A stretch of DNA of 31,029 nucleotides, from the NCBI GenBank assembly GCA_031273645.1, contig JAISRM010000006.1, positions 1 to 31,029 of the forward strand, given 5' to 3'. The translations under genes were made by a program, and so were the position numbers. This DNA is from Endomicrobium sp. (lineage in GTDB: Bacteria > Elusimicrobiota > Endomicrobiia > Endomicrobiales > Endomicrobiaceae). Below, in pieces: positions 1-7,774 of this stretch (positions are counted from its first letter, which is position 1; every line of letters begins with the position of its first letter). The notes beneath the pieces were generated by a model, which ran no database searches, was not told the DNA's origin, and saw nothing but the letters and a program-made list of their open reading frames with translations.

Positions 1-620
1 AAACCGTTTGGGCATAATGAACCCGACAGGCTTCGCCTGTTTTATGAAACACAGACTGCGTCTGTTTTGTCAATTGTTTTTCAAGATCTGTTTTGTTTGT
101 GCTTGTCATTCCCATGAAAATGGGAATCCATTTTTGTTTTATATTTTTTTATTCCTATTTTTTTTAAAAGCAGATGTAAAAATAATTTTTTAGTAAACAT
201 TGATTCCCACCCGATAAAAACACTCGGGCGCAGGCTGCTATGGAAGAACAAATATTAAAAACGCGGGAATGACAAATAAACAGACGAAGTCTGTCATTCC
301 CATGAAAATGGGAATCCATGTTTAATATTAATATAGCTTCTGACATTATTTCTTTTAAAAACTTAATGATTTTTTCCTCCTAAGCAGCTTGCGACCGAAT
401 GTCTCTATCGGGTGTAAACAGACTTCGTCTGACAGAATTTTTTAGCAAACGTGGATTCCTGCTTTCGCGGGAATGACAAATAAACAGACGAAGTCTGTCA
501 TTCCCATGAAAATGGGAATCCATGTTTAATATTAATATAGTTTCTGACATTATTTCTTTAGATTTAATCAAGTAAACACGCGAAGTGTGCGACCGCTAAA
601 AAGAAGCCTTAATTTGTATT
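1..620. repeat. Intergenic hairpin-repeat mosaic, cluster 1
   Basis: This is the gene-free stretch before pckG, and it is built from repeat modules. Hairpins of the form ATTCCCAT-GAAA-ATGGGAAT lie at 108-127, 296-315 and 500-519, with an opposite-orientation variant at 455-474. A 68-bp long-form copy is at 203-270 and a partial one at about 374-412. AT-rich modules (tttaatattaatatag.. ending cattatttcttt) follow the hairpins at about 316-356 and 520-559. Mini-palindromes such as CAGGC-TTC-GCCTG (27-39), CAGAC-TGC-GTCTG (52-64) and CAGAC-GAA-GTCTG (281-293) join the modules. Short open frames here only translate the repeat and I do not call them genes. Confidence 0.85.
203..270 (-). repeat. 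68-bp long-form hairpin element, copy 1
   Basis: The ends are ATTCCCAC and GCGGGAAT, the same kind of ends as the 20-bp hairpins. Here they enclose about 52 bp containing a CCCGA...TCGGG stem, a caggctgct motif and a run like aaatattaaaa. The flanks (tg- on the left, GAC on the right) place it in minus orientation. Copies at 9550-9617 and 17913-17980 have exactly the same length, 68 bp. Confidence 0.75.
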
Positions 621-694
621 AAAGCAGTAAGCCCGAAAAGCTTGTCAATCCGGCGCATGCAGCGCCGCCTGTTTTTAAAAACAGGTCTTATTTT

Positions 695-723
695 TTGAAG
701 GGACGGGGGCAAGGAACTATACT
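695..723 (+). promoter_or_regulatory. Predicted sigma70-type promoter of pckG
   Basis: A -35-like TTGAAG at 695-700 is followed by a 17-bp spacer and TATACT at 718-723. Transcription would start near 730, leaving a leader of about 17 nt before the ATG at 747. The leader contains a purine-rich AGGCAGGA ribosome-binding stretch. Just upstream (668-685) is an 18-bp perfect palindrome, CCTGTTTT/AAAACAGG type, with a following T-run. It could be a terminator isolating pckG from upstream. Confidence 0.5.
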
Positions 724-746
724 ATTATCAGGCAGGATTAGAATCG

Positions 747-2516
747 ATGACAACATCTTTTGAACAATTTGTGCAGGAAATGAAAGATTTTCTCGAGCCC
801 GACAAAGTTTATATTATGGACGGTTCGCAAGAAGAAGCAAATAGGCTTGCAGCGCAGGCCGAAAAAGAAGTTGTCGATGGACGAAACGTCCTAACAAAAT
901 TAAACGGCGCCCAATATCCCTATTCTTACTGGCACCGTTCAAACCCCAACGACGTGGCAAGAACGGAACACTTAACTTTCGTCTGCACTCCCTCTGAAGA
1001 AGAAGCCGGCCCTAATAACAACTGGATGAATCCCGACGAAGCCAAAAACAAAATGAACTCTCTTATGAAAGGCTGCATGAAAGGAAGAACCATGTACGTG
1101 ATTCCTTTTGTTATGGGAACTCCGCAATCAAAATACGCAAAAAATTGCGTTGAAGTTACCGATTCCGTTTATGTTGCTTTAAGCATGCGCATAATGGCAA
1201 GAACCGGCAAACAGGCTTTAGAAAGAATAGGTTCTTCTTCAGATTTTTTCAGAGGGATACATTCAATCGGAGACGTAAATCCCGACAGAAGATTTATAAT
1301 GCATTTCCCGCAGGAAAATCTCGTTATGAGCTTTGGCTCAGGATACGGAGGCAACGCGCTTTTAGGGAAAAAATGTTATTCTCTGAGAATCGCTTCTTAT
1401 CTTGGCAAACAAGAAGGCTGGCTTGCAGAGCATATGATAGTAATAGGCGTTCAGTCGCCCGACGGAAAAATTACTTATTTTGTCGCCGCTTTCCCGTCGG
1501 CTTGCGGAAAAACAAACCTTGCGCTTTTAGAGCCGGTATTTCCCGGCTATAAAGTTTGGACATTAGGCGACGATATCGCATGGCTAAACGTTGGAGAAGA
1601 CGGACAGCTTTACGCAATTAATCCCGAAGCCGGTTTTTTTGGAGTAGCTCCGGGAACGGGAGAAAACACTAATCCCGTAATGATGCAAACCCTGAAAAAC
1701 GATAAATTTTTCCCGACCTTATTTACAAATACTGCCGTTGACAATGCAAATAATACTCCGTGGTGGGAAGGAGCAACCTCCGACGTTCCCCAAGATTTGA
1801 CCGACTGGCAGGGGCAAAAATACGATGCGTCTTCCGGCAAGCCTGCCGCGCATCCAAATTCAAGGTTTACGGTATCGGCTTACAACTGTCCTACGCTTTC
1901 GCCCGAATACGACAATCCCAAAGGCGTTCCGATTTCCGGAATTATTTTTGGAGGACGCAGAGCCGTAACAATTCCTCTTGTTTATGAATGCAAAGATTGG
2001 AACAGCGGAGTGTTCATGGCTTCAATCATAGGTTCAGAAACAACGGCGGCCGCAGGCGGAACTCAAGGCGTGGTGCGCCGCGACCCTATGGCAATGCTGC
2101 CTTTTTGCGGATACAATATGGGACAATATTTCCAGCATTGGCTTGATATGGGCAAAAAAATAAAAAAACTGCCTAAAGTTTTTATGGTAAACTGGTTTAG
2201 AAAAGATGAAAACGGAAAATTTATGTGGCCGGGCTTTAGAGACAACTCGAGAATAATAAAATGGATGATAGACAGAATTGAAGAAAAAACCGGAGCCGTC
2301 GAAAGCCCCATAGGTCTTTTGCCGCAAGACAATGCGATAAATTTAGACGGATTAAACATAAGCAAAGAAACCGTCGATAAGCTTTTAAGCGTAAACAAAG
2401 AAGATTGGAAAAAAGAAATTGCGCTTATTGAAGAGTTTTACTCAAAATTCGGCGATGAAATTCCCAAAGATTTGCGCGCTCATCTCGACAGTCTTAAAGA
2501 AAAAATTGAAAGTTAA
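747..2516 (+). CDS. pckG: Phosphoenolpyruvate carboxykinase (GTP)
   Basis: This cytoplasmic enzyme interconverts oxaloacetate + GTP and PEP + GDP + CO2. The 589-residue length is normal for the GTP-type family and unlike the shorter ATP-type. The kinase P-loop FPSACGKTNLALL sits at residues 249-261 and includes the family's reactive cysteine (C253) and K255/T256. The metal-binding GDDIAW is at 274-279, and the N-terminal YWHRSNPNDVARTE and FGSGYGGNALLGKKC stretches are family hallmarks. It stands alone on the plus strand with its own predicted promoter, and a bidirectional terminator follows. In anaerobic fermenters this enzyme often runs toward oxaloacetate, conserving energy as GTP; with PPi-dependent Pfp two genes away that direction is plausible but inferred. 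Identification is very secure. Confidence 0.98.
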   Translation: MTTSFEQFVQEMKDFLEPDKVYIMDGSQEEANRLAAQAEKEVVDGRNVLTKLNGAQYPYSYWHRSNPNDVARTEHLTFVCTPSEEEAGPNNNWMNPDEAKNKMNSLMKGCMKGRTMYVIPFVMGTPQSKYAKNCVEVTDSVYVALSMRIMARTGKQALERIGSSSDFFRGIHSIGDVNPDRRFIMHFPQENLVMSFGSGYGGNALLGKKCYSLRIASYLGKQEGWLAEHMIVIGVQSPDGKITYFVAAFPSACGKTNLALLEPVFPGYKVWTLGDDIAWLNVGEDGQLYAINPEAGFFGVAPGTGENTNPVMMQTLKNDKFFPTLFTNTAVDNANNTPWWEGATSDVPQDLTDWQGQKYDASSGKPAAHPNSRFTVSAYNCPTLSPEYDNPKGVPISGIIFGGRRAVTIPLVYECKDWNSGVFMASIIGSETTAAAGGTQGVVRRDPMAMLPFCGYNMGQYFQHWLDMGKKIKKLPKVFMVNWFRKDENGKFMWPGFRDNSRIIKWMIDRIEEKTGAVESPIGLLPQDNAINLDGLNISKETVDKLLSVNKEDWKKEIALIEEFYSKFGDEIPKDLRAHLDSLKEKIES

Positions 2517-2531
2517 GTTTGTTTAGCCAAA

Positions 2532-2575
2532 TAAAAAAAAGTCAGGAGCGCATTAACAACGCTCCTGACTTTTTT
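2532..2575. terminator. Bidirectional rho-independent terminator
   Basis: A perfect 10-bp stem, GTCAGGAGCG (2541-2550) with CGCTCCTGAC (2560-2569), encloses a 9-nt loop. An A-run lies on the left (2532-2540) and a T-run on the right (2570-2575), so it would work on both strands. It lies between the convergent ends of pckG and the GH26-like gene. Confidence 0.9.
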
Positions 2576-2592
2576 ATGTTATCCTCTAAACA

Positions 2593-3519
2593 TTATAAAT
2601 TCAAAAAAACATATCTCTTATCTGCCGTCTTTTCAAGCCAAAAAGATTTTATTTCAGGACTTGAATCTATTTTGCAGTTTCCCCACCCGTAATTTTCAAA
2701 CATCGGCTGGCTGTTCCAGTCGGCATTTATATAACAAAGAGCTTTAATATTATTATTTTCTATAAACGAAAAAAGTTTTTTATACCAATCAAGTTTTCCG
2801 CTCTCTTTTAAATTCGCATCTGATACCGGCGAACATTCGGCTATCATTAACGGTTTATTATGCTTTTGTGAAAACTTAAGCATAGGTATCCATTGAGGAC
2901 TTGCAAAATAAGAAATTGCGCACCAATCGACGTATTCGTCGCCCGGATAATATCTTTCAATCCCTTTAGGGTTCATTGCCGCATATGAATGCCATACAAA
3001 AGCGGCGTTTTTAACGCCCGACGCGTCAAATTTATCAACTATTTTCCGGTAAGCTTTAACGTAAAGATCCGGCTCGTATCCGTTGTCGGGATAATCAAAT
3101 TCATAGCCTATTCTTAAAAATACGGGGACTTGCGCTTTTTTTATATAATCTGCAAGCTCGTCGATATTTTTGTCAAATGAACCCTCAGCAACTCCTTCAA
3201 GCGCGTTTACAAGATAAAGACCTATCTGCAAAGACGTTTTCGGATATTTTTTCAAGATGTAATCTGCGCTTGTTTCTCCGGCTCCGAAATCTGCCAAAGA
3301 GTTAAGCCCGCTCAAATCAGACAAAGACGTATAAACCATAAAACCTGCGGGAATGCGTCCGCAGGTTTTTACAAAATCGTCGCTGTCTTGATTATTTTGT
3401 CCGCAAAAAATAAGAGTCTGCGCATCATTTGCAACAAAACGTCCGGTCATAGAAACCTCTCTTGCAAAAAGAGAAGAAAACGATAAACAAACAAGCGCGG
3501 CAATTAAAAATTTATTCAT
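2593..3519 (-). CDS. Secreted glycoside hydrolase family 26-like protein
   Basis: The protein is 308 aa with a clear Sec signal peptide (residues 1 to about 19, MNKFLIAAL..SSLFA). The rest reads as a (beta/alpha)8 glycosidase. LRIGYEFDYPDNGY (135-148) matches the region holding the GH26 acid/base glutamate (here E140). The YRKIVDKFDASGVKNAAFVWH stretch (158-177) matches the following helix and strand. LMIAECSPV (224-232) would supply the nucleophile E228. GH26 enzymes are mainly beta-mannanases, but at this divergence the substrate cannot be read from sequence. It is transcribed separately from pfp, with a terminator between them. The GH26-like fold is reasonably supported; enzymatic activity is inferred from the two retained glutamates. 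Confidence 0.7.
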   Translation of the reverse strand: MNKFLIAALVCLSFSSLFAREVSMTGRFVANDAQTLIFCGQNNQDSDDFVKTCGRIPAGFMVYTSLSDLSGLNSLADFGAGETSADYILKKYPKTSLQIGLYLVNALEGVAEGSFDKNIDELADYIKKAQVPVFLRIGYEFDYPDNGYEPDLYVKAYRKIVDKFDASGVKNAAFVWHSYAAMNPKGIERYYPGDEYVDWCAISYFASPQWIPMLKFSQKHNKPLMIAECSPVSDANLKESGKLDWYKKLFSFIENNNIKALCYINADWNSQPMFENYGWGNCKIDSSPEIKSFWLEKTADKRYVFLNL

Positions 3520-3525
3520 AAACTT

Positions 3526-3546
3526 AAAAAAAGCTCAAAAGAGCTT
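3526..3546 (-). terminator. Rho-independent terminator of pfp
   Basis: On the minus strand AAGCTC-TTTT-GAGCTT is followed by seven T residues (3532-3526). The stem starts inside the pfp stop codon (3545-3547), so the hairpin begins exactly where translation ends. The stem is short (6 bp), but the T-run is good. Confidence 0.7.
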
Positions 3547-5200
3547 ATTTTTGTTCGTATTGCAAAGTCTTAGTAGTCAGATCCGTAACTTCAGACGGTC
3601 CGAAATATTGTATAGGACCCGGGAAAATATAGCTTTCGCTCAGCGCCCATTTGTCTCTGTTTTTTACAAGCTCTTTAAAAGGTTTGCCTTTAAGATCGAC
3701 GAGAGCTTTTTGTATAACCGGCTTATCTTTGCCGTGGCGTCTTTCAACGTTCATCATCATAGTCAAAGGAATTCCGCCGCAAACCCACTGTTTTGAAGGT
3801 TTAGTAAGATTTCTTACGGAAGACAAATATCCCGTAAAACCGTTCAGCGCTAAAACAGCCGCGTTATAACCTAAAGCGTAACAGTAATTAGCGTCAAAAT
3901 TTGAAGGTATGCCGCAGCGCCCTTCATAGCCGAAGAAATGCGTAATTGCAGAAAATTTTCCTTTATATTTTTCTTCTTTTTTTAGCGCGCCGAGCTTTTT
4001 TTGAATCATTTCTATAAGAAGTTTTTCGGTCTCAATTAAAGATACCTGAACATTTCCGTGAGGATCTCTGTCAAGCATAAGCTGCGAAGCTATTCCCGCC
4101 GGCAAAGACTGCATTAACTCCGAAAGTTTTGAAGGAAGTTTTTTAAATATAAATTCTTTTTTTTCTTCAATGGAACTGATTTTTGAAAGCTCCTGCGCAT
4201 TTGAAGCAAGCGCGTCGTTTAAAGCCGAAATCAATTCTTTCATCTCGGGGATAAATTCAATCAATCCTTCCGGCACAAGCGCAACTCCGAAATTTTTTCC
4301 AAGTTTTGCGCGTTTGACAATAACGTCGGTTATATTGTCTATAACTTTTGCAAGCGTATATTTTTTTGCCAAAATTTCTTCGCCTATCAAAACTATGTTA
4401 GGCTGCGTTTTAAAGCCTACTTCCAAAGTAATGTGAGAGGCGCTTCTGCCCATAAGACGAACAAAATGCCAGTATTTTTGGGCTGAATTTACGTCGCGGC
4501 AAATATTTCCCACAAGTTCGGAATAAATTTTTGTAGCCGTGTCAAAACCAAAAGACGTTTCAATATGAGAATTTTTTAAGTCTCCGTCTATAGTTTTAGG
4601 CACTCCGACTACGCATAAATCCATATTTTCCTTTTTGGCATATTCTGCAATTAAGGCCGCATTGGTGTTGGAATCGTCTCCTCCTACAACTATTAATGCG
4701 TCAAGCTTTTTGCAGTTTGATTTCGTATTTTCAAACTGCTGTCCGGTCTCTATTTTTGTTCTGCCCGATTTTATAAGGTCAAAACCGCCTGTATTTCTGT
4801 AATCAATCAAAAGTTTTTCCGTGATAAGTTTATATTTGTTTTCTACAATTCCAGAAGGCCCGCCCAGAAAGCCTATGAGTTCATTGTTTTTATTAGCTTT
4901 TTTCAAACCGTCAAATAAACCGGCTATAACGTTATGTCCTCCCGGAGCCTGCCCGCCGGAAAGAACAACGCCTATGCGGACTGCTTTTTTTGAAACAGAC
5001 TGATTTGCTCCTTTGACAAAAGAAACTTCGGGAAGCCCGTAAGTATTTTCAAATATTTCCTTTATTTTCTTTTGATCGGCGATAGATTTTGTAGAATTGC
5101 CTTTTTTAGGTTTTACATAAGCGGCGCCTTTTTGCAAAACTTCAGGCAAAACGGGTTGAAACTTGCGTCTTTGAATTTGCAGCTCCGAAGAATTTGACAT
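3545..5200 (-). CDS. pfp: Diphosphate-dependent 6-phosphofructokinase
   Basis: This cytoplasmic glycolytic enzyme makes fructose 1,6-bisphosphate from fructose 6-phosphate using PPi, and is reversible. The 551-aa length is that of the long (plant beta-subunit/spirochaete) PFP class. GGDDS at 173-177 has Asp where ATP enzymes carry Gly, and PKTIDGDL at 201-208 has Lys after Pro; together these are the accepted signature of PPi rather than ATP use. SGGQAPGGHN (81-90) is the N-terminal phosphate-binding loop, and MGRSASHITLE follows in the substrate region. The start is decided by a strong GGAGGAAGTAAA before the ATG. A structured leader candidate lies at 5229-5278. Identification is secure. Confidence 0.97.
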   Translation of the reverse strand: MSNSSELQIQRRKFQPVLPEVLQKGAAYVKPKKGNSTKSIADQKKIKEIFENTYGLPEVSFVKGANQSVSKKAVRIGVVLSGGQAPGGHNVIAGLFDGLKKANKNNELIGFLGGPSGIVENKYKLITEKLLIDYRNTGGFDLIKSGRTKIETGQQFENTKSNCKKLDALIVVGGDDSNTNAALIAEYAKKENMDLCVVGVPKTIDGDLKNSHIETSFGFDTATKIYSELVGNICRDVNSAQKYWHFVRLMGRSASHITLEVGFKTQPNIVLIGEEILAKKYTLAKVIDNITDVIVKRAKLGKNFGVALVPEGLIEFIPEMKELISALNDALASNAQELSKISSIEEKKEFIFKKLPSKLSELMQSLPAGIASQLMLDRDPHGNVQVSLIETEKLLIEMIQKKLGALKKEEKYKGKFSAITHFFGYEGRCGIPSNFDANYCYALGYNAAVLALNGFTGYLSSVRNLTKPSKQWVCGGIPLTMMMNVERRHGKDKPVIQKALVDLKGKPFKELVKNRDKWALSESYIFPGPIQYFGPSEVTDLTTKTLQYEQK

Positions 5201-5228
5201 TTTACTTCCTCCATAGATTGTAAAGCTT

Positions 5229-5278
5229 AGACGCGCATAACCGCATTTGCGTTAACGACTCGGCAAAACGCCGCGTCT
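5229..5278 (-). promoter_or_regulatory. Possible structured 5' leader of pfp
   Basis: On the minus strand a closing stem AGACGCG/CGCGTCT (7 bp) brackets 36 nt that can form two further hairpins, GGC-GTTTT-GCC and CGC-AAAT-GCG, a three-way-junction layout. The closing stem ends about 15 nt before the pfp ribosome-binding site. No T-run follows, so it is not an ordinary terminator. It matches no riboswitch class I recognise. This is a reading by eye, without energy calculation. Confidence 0.35.
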
Positions 5279-5315
5279 TCTTTCTTTAGCGTCTCAAACT
5301 TCCGCATTTATTGTA

Positions 5316-6191
5316 CTATAATTTTGACACAATATCTTCAGGCGTCATAGAATCTTTTTTCATGATAACATGCTTTCCCGTCGGCAAAGGACCTGTCTGC
5401 GCAGGGTCGGTATCGCCAAAAATCACAAAACACTTTGCTCCTACCGACGCTGCTAAATGCGCTGCGCCGGAATCAGGTCCTACGACTTTTCCTATCCTTT
5501 TATACAAGGCCGCGTTATCTAAAATTCCGTTTTCTGAAACGAAGATGTCGGCGACGGCTCCCGAACTTTTTATTATATATTCAAAATATTCTTTTTCCCA
5601 AACCGCTCCCGCTAAAACGGCGTTTAAATTTTTAGCGCGGGCGGCTTTGATAATTTCTCCCCATTGCAAAGGGGTAAGACTTTTTGAACTTCTGTTTTTG
5701 CTGGCTCCCGGCGCAATAACAAAATCTATGCGCCTTTTGCAAAGCCAAGCGTCTATATTTTTTTCATTTTCAGCAGGAATCTTTATTATATCCGCATAGT
5801 CGGGCAAAACGCCTTTAAGCCCTAAACTTTCGCCAAGCCTTATATTGTTAAATATCGACGGCACTCCCGTTCTTTTAACTTTTTTGTCGAGAAGAAAACT
5901 TAAAGAAGCCGTTTCAAAACCGGTCAATTCTTTAATCCCTGAAAAATATGCAGACATCACGGAAAACGGAGATTCTGAAAACAAAACCGCTTTGTTAAAT
6001 TTTGCGGCCTTCAGCTTTTTTACTAATTCAAAAAAAGAAGAATCTTTAGAAATAAAACCGTCTATAAGCCCGCTTGCCGTTAAAATAGGAACAAGCGCTG
6101 GTTTTACTACGGAAAAAATTTCTGCGTCTAAATTTCTTTTTGCCGCTTTAAGCGCAGGCATAGAAAAAAGCAAATCCCCGAGCTGATTCAT
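5316..6191 (-). CDS. Glycosyltransferase family 9 (heptosyltransferase-like), first copy
   Basis: GT9 enzymes add heptose to the inner core of LPS at the cytoplasmic face of the inner membrane. The nucleotide-sugar site GPDSGAAHLA is clear at residues 238-247, and the acceptor-side motif QLGDLLFSMPALKAA is at 3-17. Counted from the ATG at 6191 the protein is 291 aa and lacks the first beta strand. The same frame upstream reads DKIIFFHMNQLGD, which restores the usual KIL-I start of the family, so the real protein should begin before this ATG. No ATG, GTG or TTG exists there. A GGAGG at 6227-6223 sits 7 nt before an in-frame ACG (6215). It is downstream of, and overlaps, the second GT9 gene. 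The acceptor sugar is unknown. Confidence 0.88.
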   Translation of the reverse strand: MNQLGDLLFSMPALKAAKRNLDAEIFSVVKPALVPILTASGLIDGFISKDSSFFELVKKLKAAKFNKAVLFSESPFSVMSAYFSGIKELTGFETASLSFLLDKKVKRTGVPSIFNNIRLGESLGLKGVLPDYADIIKIPAENEKNIDAWLCKRRIDFVIAPGASKNRSSKSLTPLQWGEIIKAARAKNLNAVLAGAVWEKEYFEYIIKSSGAVADIFVSENGILDNAALYKRIGKVVGPDSGAAHLAASVGAKCFVIFGDTDPAQTGPLPTGKHVIMKKDSMTPEDIVSKL

Positions 6192-6202
6192 GTGAAAAAA
6201 AA

Positions 6203-7144
6203 TTATTTTATCCGTTTTTGAACCTCCGCAAAAATTTCTTCGGGCGAAATATCATTTATATTTTTTGGATTTTCTTTATTTACAAACAAAGAAAAACGCC
6301 CTATAAACGGAGCTGTTTCATTTATATCAGACGCGCCGAAAATAAAAATTGAAGGGACGTTTAAAACGCTTGCAAGGTGCATTGACCCCGTATCTGCGCC
6401 GATGGCAAGAGCGCTTTTTGACAAAAGCGCGGCAAGAAGTTTAATATCCGTTTTACCGCACAAATCAACTGTTTTATCGGATTTTATTTTGCCGTAATCT
6501 TTTTGAGTTCCAAGAACGGCTATCGCCGTATTTTTATATTTTTCTTTTATTAAGCCGGCAAGAACGGAGTAATTTTCAACGCTCCAGTCTTTGCCTTTCC
6601 CGCGCGCAAAAGGCAAAAGAACTATATAATCTCCGTCAATACCGTTATCTTTTAACAAATTCAAAGCTCTTTGAACGCTGTCTTCAGCGACAGAAATATT
6701 TACCTGAGGTTTAAATTTTTGTCCGGTAATAAAATTTACCGTCTCAAGATTTCTCAATGTGGCGTTTATTTTAGCTTTACCCGGATAAACTTCTTTTATC
6801 ATAAAACCGCTTAATTCTTTCATGCCGGGCGCGCCTATTTTTACTTTTCCTTTGGCAAGTTTTGCAAGCAGCCCGCTTCTAAAAAGTCCCTGCAAATCTA
6901 AAATTAAATCGTATTGCGTTTTTCTTACTTTTTTTAAAACGTCAAAAAAACCTTTTACGCCTGAGCGCCTGTCCCAGCTTATTATATCGTCAACGTCGCT
7001 AAAAAGCTCAAGCAAAGTCTCCCAGCCGCAAAAAACAACCCAGCTTATGCTGCATTGCGGATAAGCTTTCTTTAAAGCCGACGCGCAAGGCGCCGCCTGA
7101 ACTATATCTCCAAATGAACTCGGTTTTATTATAAGTATTTTCAT
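6203..7144 (-). CDS. Glycosyltransferase family 9 (heptosyltransferase-like), second copy
   Basis: The protein is 313 aa, the normal length for ADP-heptose:LPS heptosyltransferases, and lies at the cytoplasmic side of the inner membrane. MKILIIKPSSFGDIVQAAP (1-19) is the classic N-terminal motif with the acceptor-binding Asp13. ILDLQGLFRSG (81-91) and GADTGSMHLAS (249-259) are the other GT9 signatures. Its stop lies within the presumed N-terminal coding of the next GT9 gene, so the two should be translationally coupled. It starts 6 nt after the stop of the serpin remnant and has no strong ribosome-binding site, so it may once have depended on serpin translation. Heptosyltransferase I or II cannot be separated by eye. 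Confidence 0.9.
   Translation of the reverse strand: MKILIIKPSSFGDIVQAAPCASALKKAYPQCSISWVVFCGWETLLELFSDVDDIISWDRRSGVKGFFDVLKKVRKTQYDLILDLQGLFRSGLLAKLAKGKVKIGAPGMKELSGFMIKEVYPGKAKINATLRNLETVNFITGQKFKPQVNISVAEDSVQRALNLLKDNGIDGDYIVLLPFARGKGKDWSVENYSVLAGLIKEKYKNTAIAVLGTQKDYGKIKSDKTVDLCGKTDIKLLAALLSKSALAIGADTGSMHLASVLNVPSIFIFGASDINETAPFIGRFSLFVNKENPKNINDISPEEIFAEVQKRIK
6213..6227 (-). promoter_or_regulatory. GGAGG ribosome-binding site before a possible ACG start
   Basis: The GGAGG core lies at 6227-6223 on the minus strand, inside the 3' end of the preceding GT9 gene. The spacing to the in-frame ACG at 6215-6213 is 7 nt, which is ideal. The nearest ATG (6191) is 31 nt away and has no ribosome-binding sequence of its own. 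ATA and ATT codons at 6206 and 6203 are alternatives next to the upstream gene's TAA. Confidence 0.4.
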
Positions 7145-7150
7145 CTGATT

Positions 7151-7534
7151 TTAAGGCTTTAAAAATTTCCCCATAAATAAAATTTTACCGTCTGAATCAT
7201 CGACAATCATGTAAACAAACGGATGGTCTGCATTGAAAACATATTCTTTTTTTTCCGGTATAAAAACCATATCCATTCCTGTTATTACAGTCGCAGCGGC
7301 GACTTCGGTTTCTTTTTCGTCAACCTTTATAAAAGATTGATGTATCACATTTGAAATCTTAAGCCCGTTTGTAATTTTTGAATAATCGGGATTTGTATTG
7401 TCAAGACCTAATGCAAAAATCAGCTTAGTTAAATCCATTTTCCAATCAAGTTCAAATTTAGGAAAAAACACATTCACGCTAATGGAAACTAAAGAGTCCT
7501 TTATATCTTTAGTCGTATTTTCAAAAATATATTG
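7151..7534 (-). pseudogene. Serpin, C-terminal remnant (5'-truncated)
   Basis: Only the last third of a serpin (about 108-128 of about 380 aa) remains. VNVFFPKFELDWKMDL matches the conserved strand, ISNVIHQSFIKVDEKETEVAAAT the hinge before the reactive loop, and FNADHPFVYMIVD..ILFMGKFLKP the C-terminal signature. A GTG at 7477 gives a 108-aa frame, but the same frame stays serpin-like further upstream until a TAA at 7535-7537. That TAA lies at the first bases of an intergenic repeat module. No other serpin sequence occurs beyond the repeat (7720-7774). The reactive loop region ITGMDMVFIPEKK is present, but without the body of the fold an inhibitor is impossible. A pseudogene is most likely; a small secreted peptide is unlikely because no signal peptide exists. 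Confidence 0.82.
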
Positions 7535-7535
7535 T

Positions 7536-7720
7536 TATTAATATTAAAAATGGGTTCCCGCTTTCGCGGGACAGACTTCGTCTGTTTTATGGGATTGGCA
7601 GTCAGTATCTGTTTTGTCATTCCCATGAAAATGGGAATCCACGTTTACTAAAAAATTCTGTCAGACGCAGTCTGTTTACACCCGATAGAAACACTCGACT
7701 GCAGGCTGCTTAGGAATAAA
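7536..7720. repeat. Intergenic hairpin-repeat mosaic, cluster 2
   Basis: It begins with the AT-rich module in reverse (ttattaatattaaaaatgg). A GTTCCCGC-TTTC-GCGGGAC hairpin follows at 7554-7572, then a CAGAC-TTC-GTCTG mini-palindrome. An ATTCCCAT-GAAA-ATGGGAAT hairpin is at 7619-7638, and a partial long-form element (cccgata..cactcg..caggctgcttagga) at about 7678-7715. Its left edge coincides with the point where serpin homology stops. The remaining 7721-7774 shows nothing recognisable. Confidence 0.8.
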
Positions 7721-7774
7721 AGAACATTAAAACTTTTAGCAGTTAGCTGATGCCGGAAGGAGTCGGAAATTGCT

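Noticed and set aside
164..571. Short open frames reading SHFHGNDRLRLF-type peptides
   Set aside because: They are translations of the hairpin repeat itself, recur wherever the repeat occurs, and have no ribosome-binding sites. The same applies near 21444-21638, 21983-22213 and 27399-27593.
2034..2398. Antisense frames inside pckG and other genes
   Set aside because: They overlap strongly conserved enzymes entirely, show no family motifs and have no independent start signals.
7151..7477. Serpin fragment as a functional small inhibitor
   Set aside because: Without the first two thirds of the fold the reactive loop cannot insert into sheet A, and no export signal remains.
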